64,000 nucleotides of DNA from Channa striata. Lineage: Eukaryota; Chordata; Actinopteri; Anabantiformes; Channidae. The DNA lies in NCBI GenBank assembly GCA_033026295.1, contig CM065170.1, positions 6,332,540 to 6,396,539 on the forward strand, written 5' to 3'. Positions 24,931 to 36,309 of this stretch are shown here, in pieces (the stretch's first letter is position 1; each line of letters starts with the position of its first letter). A model generated the notes under the pieces. The model was not told the DNA's origin. It searched no databases and saw only the letters and a list, made by a program, of their open reading frames with translations. Made by a program: the position numbers and the translations under genes.

Positions 24931-25612
24931 GTGAGAGAAAAGGTGAGAATATTTTGTCATGTGGATCATCACCGGGATTTAGGCTCGTGTCGAATCTGTC
25001 GCGAGGCGCCACCAGTGTCTCACCGAGCGGGTTCTGACGTGCGACACACGTGCGTCTTACTGACAGGCCTTAAATCAGCCTTAAATCAGTCGATCAGCCT
25101 TAAATCAGTCGGTTATTTCACGAAGTTCGCTGGACTCCTCAGAGCAAAGGCTCGCCCACGTGATACGGTCCCACTGCAGAGAGCCGTGGTTACGCTGCTG
25201 GAACAGATGTTTTGGTTGCAAAGACACCAAATATAATCTCATTTTATGTATTTAATGTATGTGATGGTTGTGTTGTCTCCTACATTTTAAGGAGGTCTGA
25301 GGGAAACCGCTAATGACAACAGAGGACAGGTGGCACTGCTGACACACTTAGTTTTTAATGGCAGGCAATTTATTTCCAGGATCCTGGTGTATCAGGGGAA
25401 GTGTTTGGGGTCTCACCTCCAAGGTTTAATCATTCCCGTCAAAGTGCTGGAGAAAAGGGATTGTGAGACTGTTTGCTTGACTTTTGATTTTGTTGTGTGG
25501 AATAAAAGTTCAGAAGTGAGTCATCAATCTATAATGTTTCTTCTCCCCTGTCCAGACAGCAGTGACCACACACAGGAAGTGGGGAAGGATACTGGAAATA
25601 TCCTGCTGGATC

Positions 25613-28600
25613 ATGGGTAACCACAATGGCCGAGACAGCCATGGCCCCACAGGTATCACACATATTCACAATAAAAGATTTTCTTTTGAGTTATAATGGC
25701 AGGAAAGTGCTGATAAAACATTAAGATCCTTCACTGGACACGATCACAATCTTATTTCGGTCATTACACTGTCAGACTGTCTACCCCTCTCTAAGATAAT
25801 TGAACTGGTTTGTCCCCAGAAGAAAATATAAATATTTTGGAGTATTTTTTTATCCTTTGATGATGGGGAAAAAAGTAGCAGGCACATTTAGGTTTCTGCT
25901 CAAACACTGGATGCAGTGCGTGTTACTCTTCTCCGTCAGGAAAGACTATAAAAGCAGAATACAGTACATGAAAAGAATTAGATGACTATTTTGAGAAACT
26001 GTTCATTTTAATTTGAAATAACAGATTTAGTTGACTCTAACGTTTTTAATTATTTCAAGAAACTGCAAAGACAATGAGTGATTATTAATCATTACTGGAC
26101 GTAATGCAAAACAGTGGGAAAACGCGATGTTCTGACATCACTGCTACAGCCAAAATCCTTTGTGCAGCCAAATCATTTTGCATTACTTTGTTGAAATGAA
26201 ACTCAGGTATCCGGTGCAGTGAAAGTTTTATTCACCAGCATTAGATCTTTCATCTCCACTGCCCATCACTGTCTGGCTGCCGTTTGGCTATTGTGGCAAA
26301 GTTATTGTGTGAAAGTTTCCCGACAGCGGTTTAAAATGCTGCTCCTGGATTTGATCGCTTGGCTGTCAGGATGAAGGAAATCGGCTCAGCCTGCAGTAGG
26401 ACAATGGCTTCATTGCTGTAGCTGAGCAGACTACATTGTGTTGCTGCCAGGGAAATGATGTGTCTGCAGTCTGCATCACAACACAAGGACAAGGAGGGGA
26501 AGCATGAAAAGATTTGATTCAAAGCAGGTGTAGATCCCGCAGCCTGCCAAAATCTACACTGCAACCAGAGCAGACTGCATGATACAGAAACCTCTAATAT
26601 TAATTTCAGTGACCGGTGGCCCTTTAGAGGATGTTTCATGAACCAGGAGCATGACCAAACTGCTAATTATGCAGCTGCATGGCTGTGAATTTCAGGAAAG
26701 ATGTTTGTAGCTTAATGGCAGTACTGATGAGGGATGGAGTTACCTGCTAGAAGCACTGAGAGCAGCTGTTGGATAGTAGATCAGGCTTAAATTGCCTCTC
26801 TTCCTGGATCCTGCCATATGGGCGTGTGTGTGTGTCAGCCAGCCAGCCAAGACACTGGCAGGAGAGGCTTTTTGCTGCATCAGTCAGCCTGGGACAGTAA
26901 ATAGGGGAGTGGACACAGTGCTCACATCTGCATCGAGGAGGAGAAGAGGGGGGCTTTGACTTCAGCACAGTTTCAGCTCCTATTAGATGATTTTAAAGCT
27001 CAGGACAGTTTGATGTTTTATGTTTCTCTGTTTCTTGCTTTATTCCCCCCTCAGGTTCTCCTTTAGAATTCTTCCACACTGCTCCTACCACGCCCTCCGA
27101 AGCAGCACTGGCTGCCATGGCCTTATCCTCTGCAGATTCCTCTAACAAGGCACAGGCGGCATCAGCGCCCAGCAGCACCACCCCCTCCTCCTCCTCCACC
27201 ACCACCACCACCACCACCACCACCGCCACCTCTCCAATCGCAGAGTGGACTCACAAGCTGTCCGCTGCCTCAGAATGGGCCGTGATCAGCGTAGACAGCA
27301 TCACTTCCTCAGAGACTAATGTGAGCGATGCAGCGAGACAGGGGAAGGCAGCAGGCAGCCCGGGCAGCCCGGCTTCTCTGCCTCCAACCAGATCACCTTC
27401 GCAGCAGAGCTGGCAGGAGAGAGACAGCGGACTGGAGTCACAGGCTGCAGCGGAGAGCACCGAAGAGGAGGTGACCATGGTTTTACTTAGTCTAATGGAG
27501 CACTACAGGGCCTCACTAGGCCCGACAGCCAGCACTGATGTCCCCACAGCACCAGTAGGTAGGCCCTCCGTCTCTGTTTTCATCAAGTATTAACATCAAA
27601 GATAATTATGGCTCAGTTTGTTACTTCAATAGGTGCAATGTGGACATGAAATGATAAAATTAATACAGAGGCATCCTTTCCTTTGTTTCTTATCCTTTTT
27701 CTTTAGTGCCTTTCCAACATGGTGCCTCTATTAGTAATGGTGGATGTCTGTTTCGCCCTTCAGGTAGTCGTAATTGTCAATTTGCAATAAACAAGAATCC
27801 TAATAAACTTACCAATAAAGCAGAAATTTTCACCCTGCTCTGATTGGTCAGAAGCACGAGCCTGGCTCAAATGCTTTTAGAAGTGAATATCTCTGCACCG
27901 CTGCTGTGATGTTCAGTGAGTCTGCGTTATCGAAGGCTTCCACTGTACCTTCTCTTCATTAATGTTTGCTCATACTTCTATATAAAATTTAAAAACAAGT
28001 TTAGACTGTATTTTTAATGGTGTCATACGCTTTGTTTTTTTTAAATGGGTTTCAGAAAGTTGCTTCGGGAGCTGCTAAACATATTCGACATAACAAATAA
28101 TGTTCATCACTTTATGATCTCCATGGAAAAGTTTCCATTTGATGTTGTGTTTGAAGGTCCTTTCTTGGAGCTCCATATTATAAATCTATATAATTGCTTC
28201 TGATTGCTTTGTGTGTTAAACTGTCGCTCTTGAGTTTATTACTTAAGCTGCTTACACATGTGAGATGTTCGTTTTCTCTCAACCCTGTTTCTCAGAGCTG
28301 CTCAAGCACTTGCTAACAGAGCGAGATGAGCTGGTGGAGGAGGTGGACACACTGAGGGAGACGCTGAAGGTAAGTTGTAGCTGTAATCACAGGGCATCCT
28401 TGGGCTCTAAAATGTGGAACCACATCAAGAAGAAGCAACCTTTGAGATAACAACTTTACTTTTCCACTCCACCTCTCTCTTGCCCTGCATTATAGACGGA
28501 GAGACTGGAGTGGCAGCAGTTCCAGAGTGACCTGCAGGTTGCCGTGTCTGTGGCCGACCGGCTGCGGGTCGAGTCGGAGCAGGCTCTGTGTGCACTTCAG

Positions 28601-30498
28601 GAGAACCACAGGGCCATGGAGGAGCAGCTGGTCCAGGCTCTCAGCACACAGCAGGAGATGGAGAAAGAGCTGGAGAGCGTGAGAGCTGAGCACAGAGACG
28701 TATGCCGCAAACTGTCTGAACTCACCCTGCAGCAGCAGCAGGAGCGAGCTGAGCTGGATAATCTGAGATATGCATGCAGAGTTGAAGACATAACAGACTT
28801 TGACAAACATGCAGAGAGACAAGACTCTGAGCAGAGGCAGGGGGAGGATATGCAGGAAGTTGTGGAGGACGTGGAAGCACAGACTGAATCTGAAACTGTG
28901 GAAATGCAACAGGAGGACAGTGAAGCAAAACAAGAATTGGAAACTAAATGTGAAGACCAGGATCTGGAGAGTGAGGATGGATCAGGGAGTGTGAATCTGA
29001 CAGGAAAGGGGGTGGCGGAGGGATACCTTCGTAGTTTAGCTGCTCTGGAGAAGAAGAAAGAAGGACGTGGTCACAGAGATCCGAGGAGGATTGTGATGCT
29101 GTCTGAAAGATCCTGGTAAGTCACCAGGAAAAATCGAACGGCTACACTACAGTACCACAAAATCTTATAAGATGTGCTATAAAATGTGTTTCTTTTAGGA
29201 GTCTCTCTCGTCTCCCACTCCCAGCCGACTCCTCCAATCAAAATGGGATCCCAAAAAACACAAGCACAACGTTGCCGCTAGTGAAAGTGTGACTCTCATT
29301 GAATTGATGTGAACATGTTTGTTGCACCACAATGTTTAACATTTTACTGATATCTATAAAGTATTGATATAGTTGTTGCATTGCTTCTGAACTTCCAGAA
29401 AGAGCCAACAAATCGGAGGGTGGATCGCATTTTACAACGGCAGGACAGCTGGTCCAGCTTTTACACAGGTGACTTTCAACTTCCTACATTTCCTAAAGTC
29501 ACCAACTCAAGTGCACAGTTGAATGACTGACTGAATTTGTGTCTTGCAGTAAAACAGGATGAGGACCAAATCTCAGATTCCATCAAGTAAGTAACAAAGA
29601 GTGTCCAAAACAGCGAACTGTGAATAACTGTGAACCTGTTAACGGCCCAAGTGTTTTCTTGTCTGCTAAGACCTCAGGATGGTTTCAGCGCTCTGCTGAG
29701 GCGTCATGGCGGCTCCAGAAGAAACTCCCTGCTGCGCTGGTGCCAAAGTCGTACCCAAGGTTATAAGGTTAGAGAGGGGAGCAAAAGACACATTTGATGT
29801 AGGTAAATAATAGGGATTGTAAAACACTGATAAGCCAAAACCAGTAATTTTTTTTTCTTCTTATTTTAATATTTTGTTTCAGAATATTGAAATCACAAAC
29901 TTCAGCAGCAGCTGGGAAGATGGTTTGGCCTTTTGTGCTGTTTATCACACTTATTTACCAAATCGCATTCCCTTCGACAGCCTCAACCCAGCTGAGAAGG
30001 TGAAATATTACCTGTTAGTGGGGATAATAAACTGGTTTTGCAATAACCACAGTGTTAGTTAAAGTTAAGACTTTACTAGCTACATGTGTAAAATTACATT
30101 TTGCATTTAAGAATCCATTCATGAGAATCAGTAGCTTCTGATCCATATGTTGTTTTTGCAGAAGGAAAATTTGGACCTTGCTTTTAAGACAGGAGAGAGT
30201 GTGGGGATCACGGCCACACTGGTGAGACATTTTGCACTAGATGTTCCTGGTGTTATCCTTATCTCACGGCATTATGTCAGTTTACGTTTGACTGTGTAGC
30301 TTGTGTTGAGTCTCCTCACAGAGGAGCTTTACGTGCATATCTCGCAGCTTGTAGCATCACATCTTGTGGCCTTACAACCTTCATCTGTCCGTGTTAACTG
30401 TGTGACAGACAGTGGACGAGATGCTGAAGGCAGACGGGCCAGACTGGCAGAGGGTACTGAGTTACGTCGAAAGCCTCTTCCGTCACTTTGAGATGTGA
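25613..30498 (+). CDS. Cytospin/SPECC1-family protein, short form (coiled coil plus C-terminal CH domain)
   Basis: Eleven coding exons splice in phase to about 598 residues: 25613-25652, 27055-27558, 28296-28369, 28496-29115, 29199-29286, 29399-29468, 29550-29586, 29671-29767, 29883-29999, 30162-30221, 30409-30498. The start MGNHNGRDSHG lies in an exon preceded by a normal acceptor. Residues ~14-181 are Ser/Thr/Pro-rich with a polythreonine run. ~182-285 are heptad-like coiled coil (ELLKHLLTERDELVEEVDTL). The segment ~385-413 has GVAEGYLRSLAALEKKK and LSERSW, as in cytospins. ~493-598 form a calponin-homology domain (LLRWCQ...NIEITNFSSSWEDGLAF). Cytospins link actin and microtubules and act in cell adhesion and cytokinesis. 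Human SPECC1 and SPECC1L exceed 1,000 residues, so this copy lacks most of the central coiled coil. The CH domain is also diverged from both, suggesting a separate paralog; I therefore give no symbol. Confidence 0.85.
27195..27224 (+). repeat. (CAC)n trinucleotide repeat coding polythreonine
   Basis: About ten CAC/ACC triplets inside the second coding exon of the cytospin-like gene. In the gene's frame they read as threonine, following a run of TCC serine codons. Length variation would change protein length without a frameshift. Confidence 0.85.
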
Positions 30499-31511
30499 AG
30501 TCTTCATCGCTTGTTCCTTTTGCCTGGTGTGAGTTGGGCTGGACTGAATCACTGTTCACCACATGAGGGAACGCTGATCATAAACTCACCAGTGATTTTA
30601 AATGCGTCCGAGTATCAGACTTTGATTTTATGTAGAGCAGTGTCCACCACACCACAGTGTTTCTTTCCCCAGGTGGATGAAACTAGTGAGTTGCCCTTAA
30701 ATACTTTTAATTTTTTTTTTCCATGGCGAGGCTGAATGATTATGCACAAGACACAAAAATATGTAAAAACAATAAGTACAGCAGACTATACACCTGCTCA
30801 ATCACGGTACTGGGTGCTGGGTGCACTGGTTTTGCACAGTTTGCCTTTTGTTAACTAATGAGCACTTTATAATTAGGTAAATTTGTAATGTAAAAAAAAG
30901 CTTGTGGTGTTTAATGGACAATTTCAGAATTGAGGACAATCCAGTTTTACTTATTTCGACTAATAACTTATTTTATCATAAACATTTCCTGTAGTGTCTG
31001 CATGCACCCATAGCTAAAAACCTGCAAAAGGAAGGGGCAAGACATGTTGACCATAAGGTAATCATAAGATTTTGTTGGCAAAGCCTTATTGTAATAATAA
31101 AGTCATGTATAATCAAGGTGTTTTTAAATCACATTCAATTAATAGCACAGCTATTCACAGAAAAATTTCATTTTTATTTCAACGCAAGATGTTTTGATAC
31201 ATTTGACAGTATAAAAAAAAGGTATAAAAGATGGCAATAATGGAAATGTTTTAGTGACATAAGAAAACAGTGTATATTAATAAATAAATACTGAACCATA
31301 ATAAAAACAATTTTAAGTCATTGTTGCAAGGCTGCATTAAATTAAACAATGTAGAAGTATGACTTTAATCTTTGAACATCTGTGTATAATGGTTGCAATT
31401 GTAACATTTTGAAGAAAAGTAGACAAGCTCTTAAAATTACAGTATGGTAATGTAGTTCCAAAGCAATAAACGAAAGTTTCCTTGCAACTGATCGATGGTT
31501 GTAAACAGTTT
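30499..31511. other. Convergent intergenic region between the cytospin-like gene and grcc10
   Basis: Contains the two 3' UTRs facing each other. AT-rich with poly-A runs, and several AATAAA-type words (for example near 31100 and 31280) suitable as polyadenylation signals. No extra gene seen. Confidence 0.5.
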
Positions 31512-32881
31512 CTACGAAGCTGGAATGGCACCTCCAATAGGTGGCGTTGACAGAGGAGGCAGGAGGAGAGACTTTAGCTTAACAGACATGGCTGCAATTT
31601 CAGGGTCCTGGGTTTCGTACATCTTCACCAGTCTGGCAAATTTAAGGACGCCTGAACATGAAGCAGAATAATAATAAATGAGGCCACCTGTTGAGAGTCA
31701 AATATTGTCTACCCGAGTTGTGGTGTACGACACTTTCAAGAATACACAATACATAAATGTCTAGATAGGGCTATGTTTGAATGTACTTGTTAATAAAAAA
31801 AATGTCAGCCCTATAAAAGCAATGTATTACTGTGCTGAACTGTACTACTGCATGTACACAAAAAAAGCCTTGACACAATTACAAATGGTTTACAACAAAT
31901 CAGGACATTTTGTTACTCTACTCAGCTTGACAAGTGTGTGTCTTTAAAAACTGATTTAAGATACAGTATATTACAATATTCAAATCCAATGTTAAGTTTA
32001 TTATTGTGATATTAATATCCTGTTAATGTTTTCCAGCTGTAGTTAGAATTGATTGCTGTCTTTTTTCCATAGGCCTAAGGTCATAATACCTACACTGGGT
32101 TAAATCCTGAATTGAATTTACTGAACTATTAAAATAGATTTAAAAGTTTTTTTTTGCCGACTGTAACAGTCATCTGTGTGGTTCTGTACAGTAAATACAC
32201 TACCAACTTGTGATTGAATGAGTGTCTGAGTATTTTTCTTAAAACAGCAGTATCTCACCTTCTCCCTCATTGTTAAATCCATAGGCTTTGATCACTTCCT
32301 GTTGTATCTGGGTGGCTACAGGGAGCACAAGCTGCAGCATCTTGCCCATGTCGTTGCAGGCGCTCTCTCGAGCCTCCTCCATTCGAGCAGCATTTTCTGG
32401 TACTGAGAAGGCCTGGATCACCTCACTCAGTACCACTGCAGAAACAAACAGTAGACGCTTACCCTCTATCATGCAGAATCATTAAAGCTGCAATTTAATA
32501 TATAGCAATTTACTTTAAGTCACACTTGATTGCAAGTTGAACCTGCTTAATATTTGTGTGCATGTGCAAACAACCCGCCCACCTAGAGACAATGAATTCA
32601 CATGACTTTACAAACGTACACTTGGACACATATGATAGTTAATAATAAGGCCGGAGAAAAATATAATCATCTGTTTAAGTGGATCTCAGATCATCAGGAA
32701 GTTTGCTCATGTAACTTAACATGCTAGAAAAGGTTCATCTGCTTGTTTCTTTCAGCAAAAATGACATTGGGCAGGTAAGAGATATCAGAAGCGATACTAA
32801 AATAAACTTATTAAGTTGATCTATCCCACCTCTGGTCTGCTCAACAGTGAGGGTGGGCTGCTGTGCTGGAGCAGAGGCCAT
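31512..32881 (-). CDS. grcc10: Protein C10 (C12orf57 homolog)
   Basis: Three coding exons on the minus strand (32830-32881, 32259-32435, 31512-31651) join to 122 residues; the human protein is 126. Exon 1 encodes MASAPAQQPTLTVEQTR. Exon 2 carries the hallmark block LSEVIQAFSVPENAARMEEA...CNDMGKMLQ followed by LPVATQIQQEVIKAYGF. Exon 3 encodes VLKFARLVKMYETQDPEIA and a Pro-rich tail ending IPAS. The match is essentially colinear with vertebrate C10. The molecular function is unknown; loss of human C12orf57 causes Temtamy syndrome, with brain and eye defects. The start is fixed by family identity and by an acceptor six bases upstream of the ATG. A non-coding first exon probably ends at a CAGTG|GTGAGT donor near 33,550, placing its promoter head-to-head with saysd1. 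Confidence 0.93.
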
Positions 32882-32894
32882 GTCTGCCTGGAAC

Positions 32895-32914
32895 AGAGAG
32901 AGAGAGAGAGAGAG
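32895..32914. repeat. (GA)n microsatellite forming the polypyrimidine tract of a grcc10 acceptor
   Basis: About ten GA units on the plus strand become CT on the transcribed minus strand, immediately upstream of the TTCCAG acceptor at 32888 and so of the exon with the grcc10 start codon. The repeat itself is therefore the pyrimidine tract. Confidence 0.85.
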
Positions 32915-33559
32915 ACAGTTCACGGTGAAGTACAAGCAGTGCAGTTATCGATTTGTCCAACCAGCTAAACCCTGTATTAGTCGACATCATTCTACTGGTT
33001 TATTGCTTGCGTGTGGATCCATTAACAATGTTTAAAGTTAATTCAGTGGCAGGGCAATATGAAATGAGACGGCTATAGACCTGGGCTGTTCAGACCTGAT
33101 CCTACATGTAAAAGTAAAAAACATGTCCCTGATCTAAACACTGAACTCCAGGCTGTTCCTGTGGCGGAGGTGAGCACATCACGTGGCAGATTTCACATGA
33201 AAAACATATGAATAGCGTGACTGCCATTGAACCAAGTGCCTAAGTAGCTAAAAATGGAGTATTTTTCGCCTGTTGTTTTCTTTACTTAAGAGAAAGTATC
33301 TTCCTCTGATCATTTTACATTTACAGAGCCACTTTAAAGGAAACGTCGTGTCCCTGTGTTTGTGCTAAATAGCTGAACGTCGCTCATTTTTGTTTATTCA
33401 CTGAGCCATCGACCGTTTACTTTGTCCGTCGACACCTTAAAACACGACTTCACCTTTGGAGCCAGTAACCAACAACGACAGCGGCCTAACTACCCATATT
33501 AATGAAAACGATTAGCAACAAAATATGAAAGTAGAGGATTTTAAACTCACCACTGATTT

Positions 33560-33868
33560 AAAAAAAAGCCCAACGTAGCTTAAGGCTGCCCTGTGAAAAA
33601 CGACGCCCTTTACGACACTTTAACGACATCACGTCCTTCTTTCAGTTAGATGCTGACGTAAGAGGTAAACAAACACTTTGCTAAGCTAGGAGCGCGGTGG
33701 AATTTGGGACAGAATGTCATTAATGTGACCAACAGTCAGGATTGTTGTGTTGGGCATTGTATTAATATTTATTCAAGCTCAAAACTTGTATAATTAAGTT
33801 TTAAATGCGTCGTTCAAACAACTGTTTTGTCACGTAGACCACCACGTTAGTTTATTAGCTTAGTAACG
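33560..33868. promoter_or_regulatory. Shared divergent promoter region of grcc10 and saysd1
   Basis: The probable 5' exon of grcc10 (minus strand, around 33,550-33,620) and the saysd1 start codon (33869, plus strand) lie within about 320 bp. The interval holds CpG and short ACG/GACG words (CATCACGTCC, GCTGACGTAAG), the latter resembling a CRE-type TGACGT site. No TATA box. This is a compact bidirectional arrangement typical of housekeeping genes; the assignment is inferred from position. Confidence 0.55.
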
Positions 33869-34689
33869 ATGGAGCAGAAGCTCGCTGAGTTCAGAGCTCG
33901 ACGACAGGCTGAAAAGGCGAATAAGGAGGATCCGAGTTCCGCTTCACAGCCCAGATCCTCGACACCAGCAGACACAGCTGCTCTGCCTGATTCACCACCT
34001 GCAGCTGCTGAGAGGCAACCGCAAACGCAAACGACAGACAACAGCCCAGCCTCAACTCAGGGCTCCAAAACCAAGGTGAGTCAGCCAACGCAAGTATTAC
34101 TATTTGTGGATCTAAACAGTACTACCAAGAGATAACGTAAGTGATACTTGTGTCTTAAAGATAATAGAATCAGGCACAAATACTCTAATAAACTACAATA
34201 AAGTAATTTAAACAACAGCTCCTCTGTTTAAAACTAGAAAAACCTGAATTCTCTATCACTTGAGCATCTAGCAGCGAGACGCATGTTTTGTGGCTGCATC
34301 ATAAGCGGTAGAGATGTAAAGTTGAAACACATTGAACTTGTGTAACTTCCAGTTGTTTTCTGCAGAACCAGAGAGACTGGCTGCTGGACAGCTCCCTGGG
34401 GAGGTGGCTGGCTTCAAAAGAGTTTGTCATCACAAACTTGACTTTGCTCAAAGTGCTGCTGTGGTTGGTGCTGCTTGGTCTGTTTGTTGAACTGGAGTTC
34501 GGCCTGCCCTTCTTTGTCCTCTCCCTCTTCTACTGGCTATACGAAGGACTTCGTAGCCCAGCAGCCCGTGAACCTGGAGAGCTCAGTGCTTATTCTGTCT
34601 TCAACCCAGATTGTCAGCCACTGCTGGGCTCTCTCACAGCAGAGCAGCTGGAGGGAGAGATGGGTTACAGACCTCTGGCTAACAGATGA
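33869..34689 (+). CDS. saysd1: SAYSvFN domain-containing protein 1
   Basis: Two exons (33869-34075 and 34366-34689) give 176 residues; the human protein is 183. The N-terminus MEQKLAEFRARRQAEKA matches the family. A low-complexity Ser/Pro/Gln linker follows. Residues ~96-131 are a strongly hydrophobic membrane hairpin (LLKVLLWLVLLGLFVELEFG then FFVLSLFYWLYEGL), and the SAYSVFN signature sits at ~143-149, before LGSLTAEQLEGE and the C-terminal RPLANR. SAYSD1 is an ER membrane protein; in human cells it engages the translocon and UFM1-modified stalled ribosomes in translocation-associated quality control. The exon 1 to 2 junction is in phase 0. The gene shares its promoter region with grcc10 upstream. 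Confidence 0.95.
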
Positions 34690-36309
34690 AACGTTTTTGA
34701 TTTACAATTTTGTATCGGATCATGTCTCATGTGTAAATAATGCATAAATAAGCATTTGTCAACTTATATGTTTATCTGTATTTATGTTTGGTTTTGCCTT
34801 TTGAATGACATACGGTTGGAGACGTAACACATGTTAAATCTATGGATTGCTCAAGGTTGTGAAACAGCAACACTGGAAGTTACCACAAATGAATTAACAC
34901 ACTGTAATTTGGGACAGTTTTGTCATGTAAGACTGCATGTATTTGCTAAATGCCTTAAAACATTTAACTTCTACCATTTACTGTATCTCTGTTTTAAACC
35001 TTCCTTTACTGATCAACGTGGGACTGGGTTTAAGAAATGTAGATGGGAAGACAACTACTCATTCAGACTTGTATACAAAGTAAAAGAATTAACAATCTGT
35101 CTTTGATGTAAATGTTTTGTTCAAATGTAAGGCTTTCAACGCTGTGTCTTGTCTATAGGTGTCATACAGAAGGAATACGTTATTTAGTAGGGGTATTTTC
35201 AAAGAAATATGTCCAGAAAATTAATTGGCACACATTTTTATTATTTAGTAATAGTCAAGAAATGTAAGTTCAAAATAAAACTAAAGATTGAACTTTCTTA
35301 GTAACTGTGATGACAGTTTTGACTCATGCGACGGACTTTGGACCTGTCGACACTCACGCACAGAGACTGTGTTAGAGTCGCACTATGCGAGATGTACTAC
35401 CGACGTCTACTTCCGCGTTTGTGTCGAAGCCGACAGACAAGGACGATTGTTTTTATGGGAGCCAATAATAGTAATAATAATAATAATAATGTTGACCACT
35501 AGTACTGTTTTTTCCCTAACGCCTTTGTGTCGCTTACCCTCATTTGTCAGCAGATTTTCCTGAACGTCATGACGACTTGACGATGTGACTCTTGCTAAGA
35601 CGGTGAACTATCTTGAACGTTCATTGCACCTCTTTGATTCAAAGGGTTTTGCGCTTCCTTGTCCCCCCCCCCAAGTTCAACGTGTGGAATCTGCCAAGTG
35701 GAGAGTTATCCGCATTAGCATCAGTGAGTATTAATCCAAATGAAACGCTGCGACCTTTTTAATAACTTGTAGATATACTTACTTGCAGTAACAGTTCTCG
35801 TGCAGCTAACTAGCAGCTTTAGCATGTAAGCTAAGGCTGCGGCGTTAACGAGGCGTTAGCCACGTTAACTGAAACCCTCAGTTCCTAATGCCTGGTGGGT
35901 TATCCTTTTCATTTTTTTCCGGCTGTCATTACCTGTTGATTCTACATTTCCATAAAAAGAACACGTACAAGTCTGTTTTGAAAAACATTAACGCTGACGT
36001 TACTGCAGCCACTTTTCCTCTAGAGGTCCCCCAAAACCTGTTAGCACTCTTAGATGACAGGAGACACAATCTGCACAACTCGACTGTGTCTTCTGTAAAA
36101 TTACCCCATCACTTACACTCAGATGGTTTTAGGAAATACTCTGTGTTCAATATGACGAGTTTCAGTGTACATACTTTATTTTAGAAAGATGAAAACATCA
36201 TATGATCATCATCATCATCTCAGTGATGTTAACCTGACAGGCTGATCATTCAGTCATTGTAATGCTTTTCATGTGCTCATAGACCAGGGGGAACTGTCGG
36301 CTCTCAGTC
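34690..36309. other. saysd1 3' flank and bpnt1 5' flank
   Basis: Begins with the saysd1 3' UTR; an AATAAA lies near 35,274. A (TAA)n microsatellite occupies about 35464-35490 and a run of about ten C lies near 35,664. A probable non-coding first exon of bpnt1 ends somewhere near 35,720 (CA|GTGAGT), with the acceptor CTCATAG about 28 bp before the bpnt1 ATG. No additional gene recognised. Confidence 0.5.
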
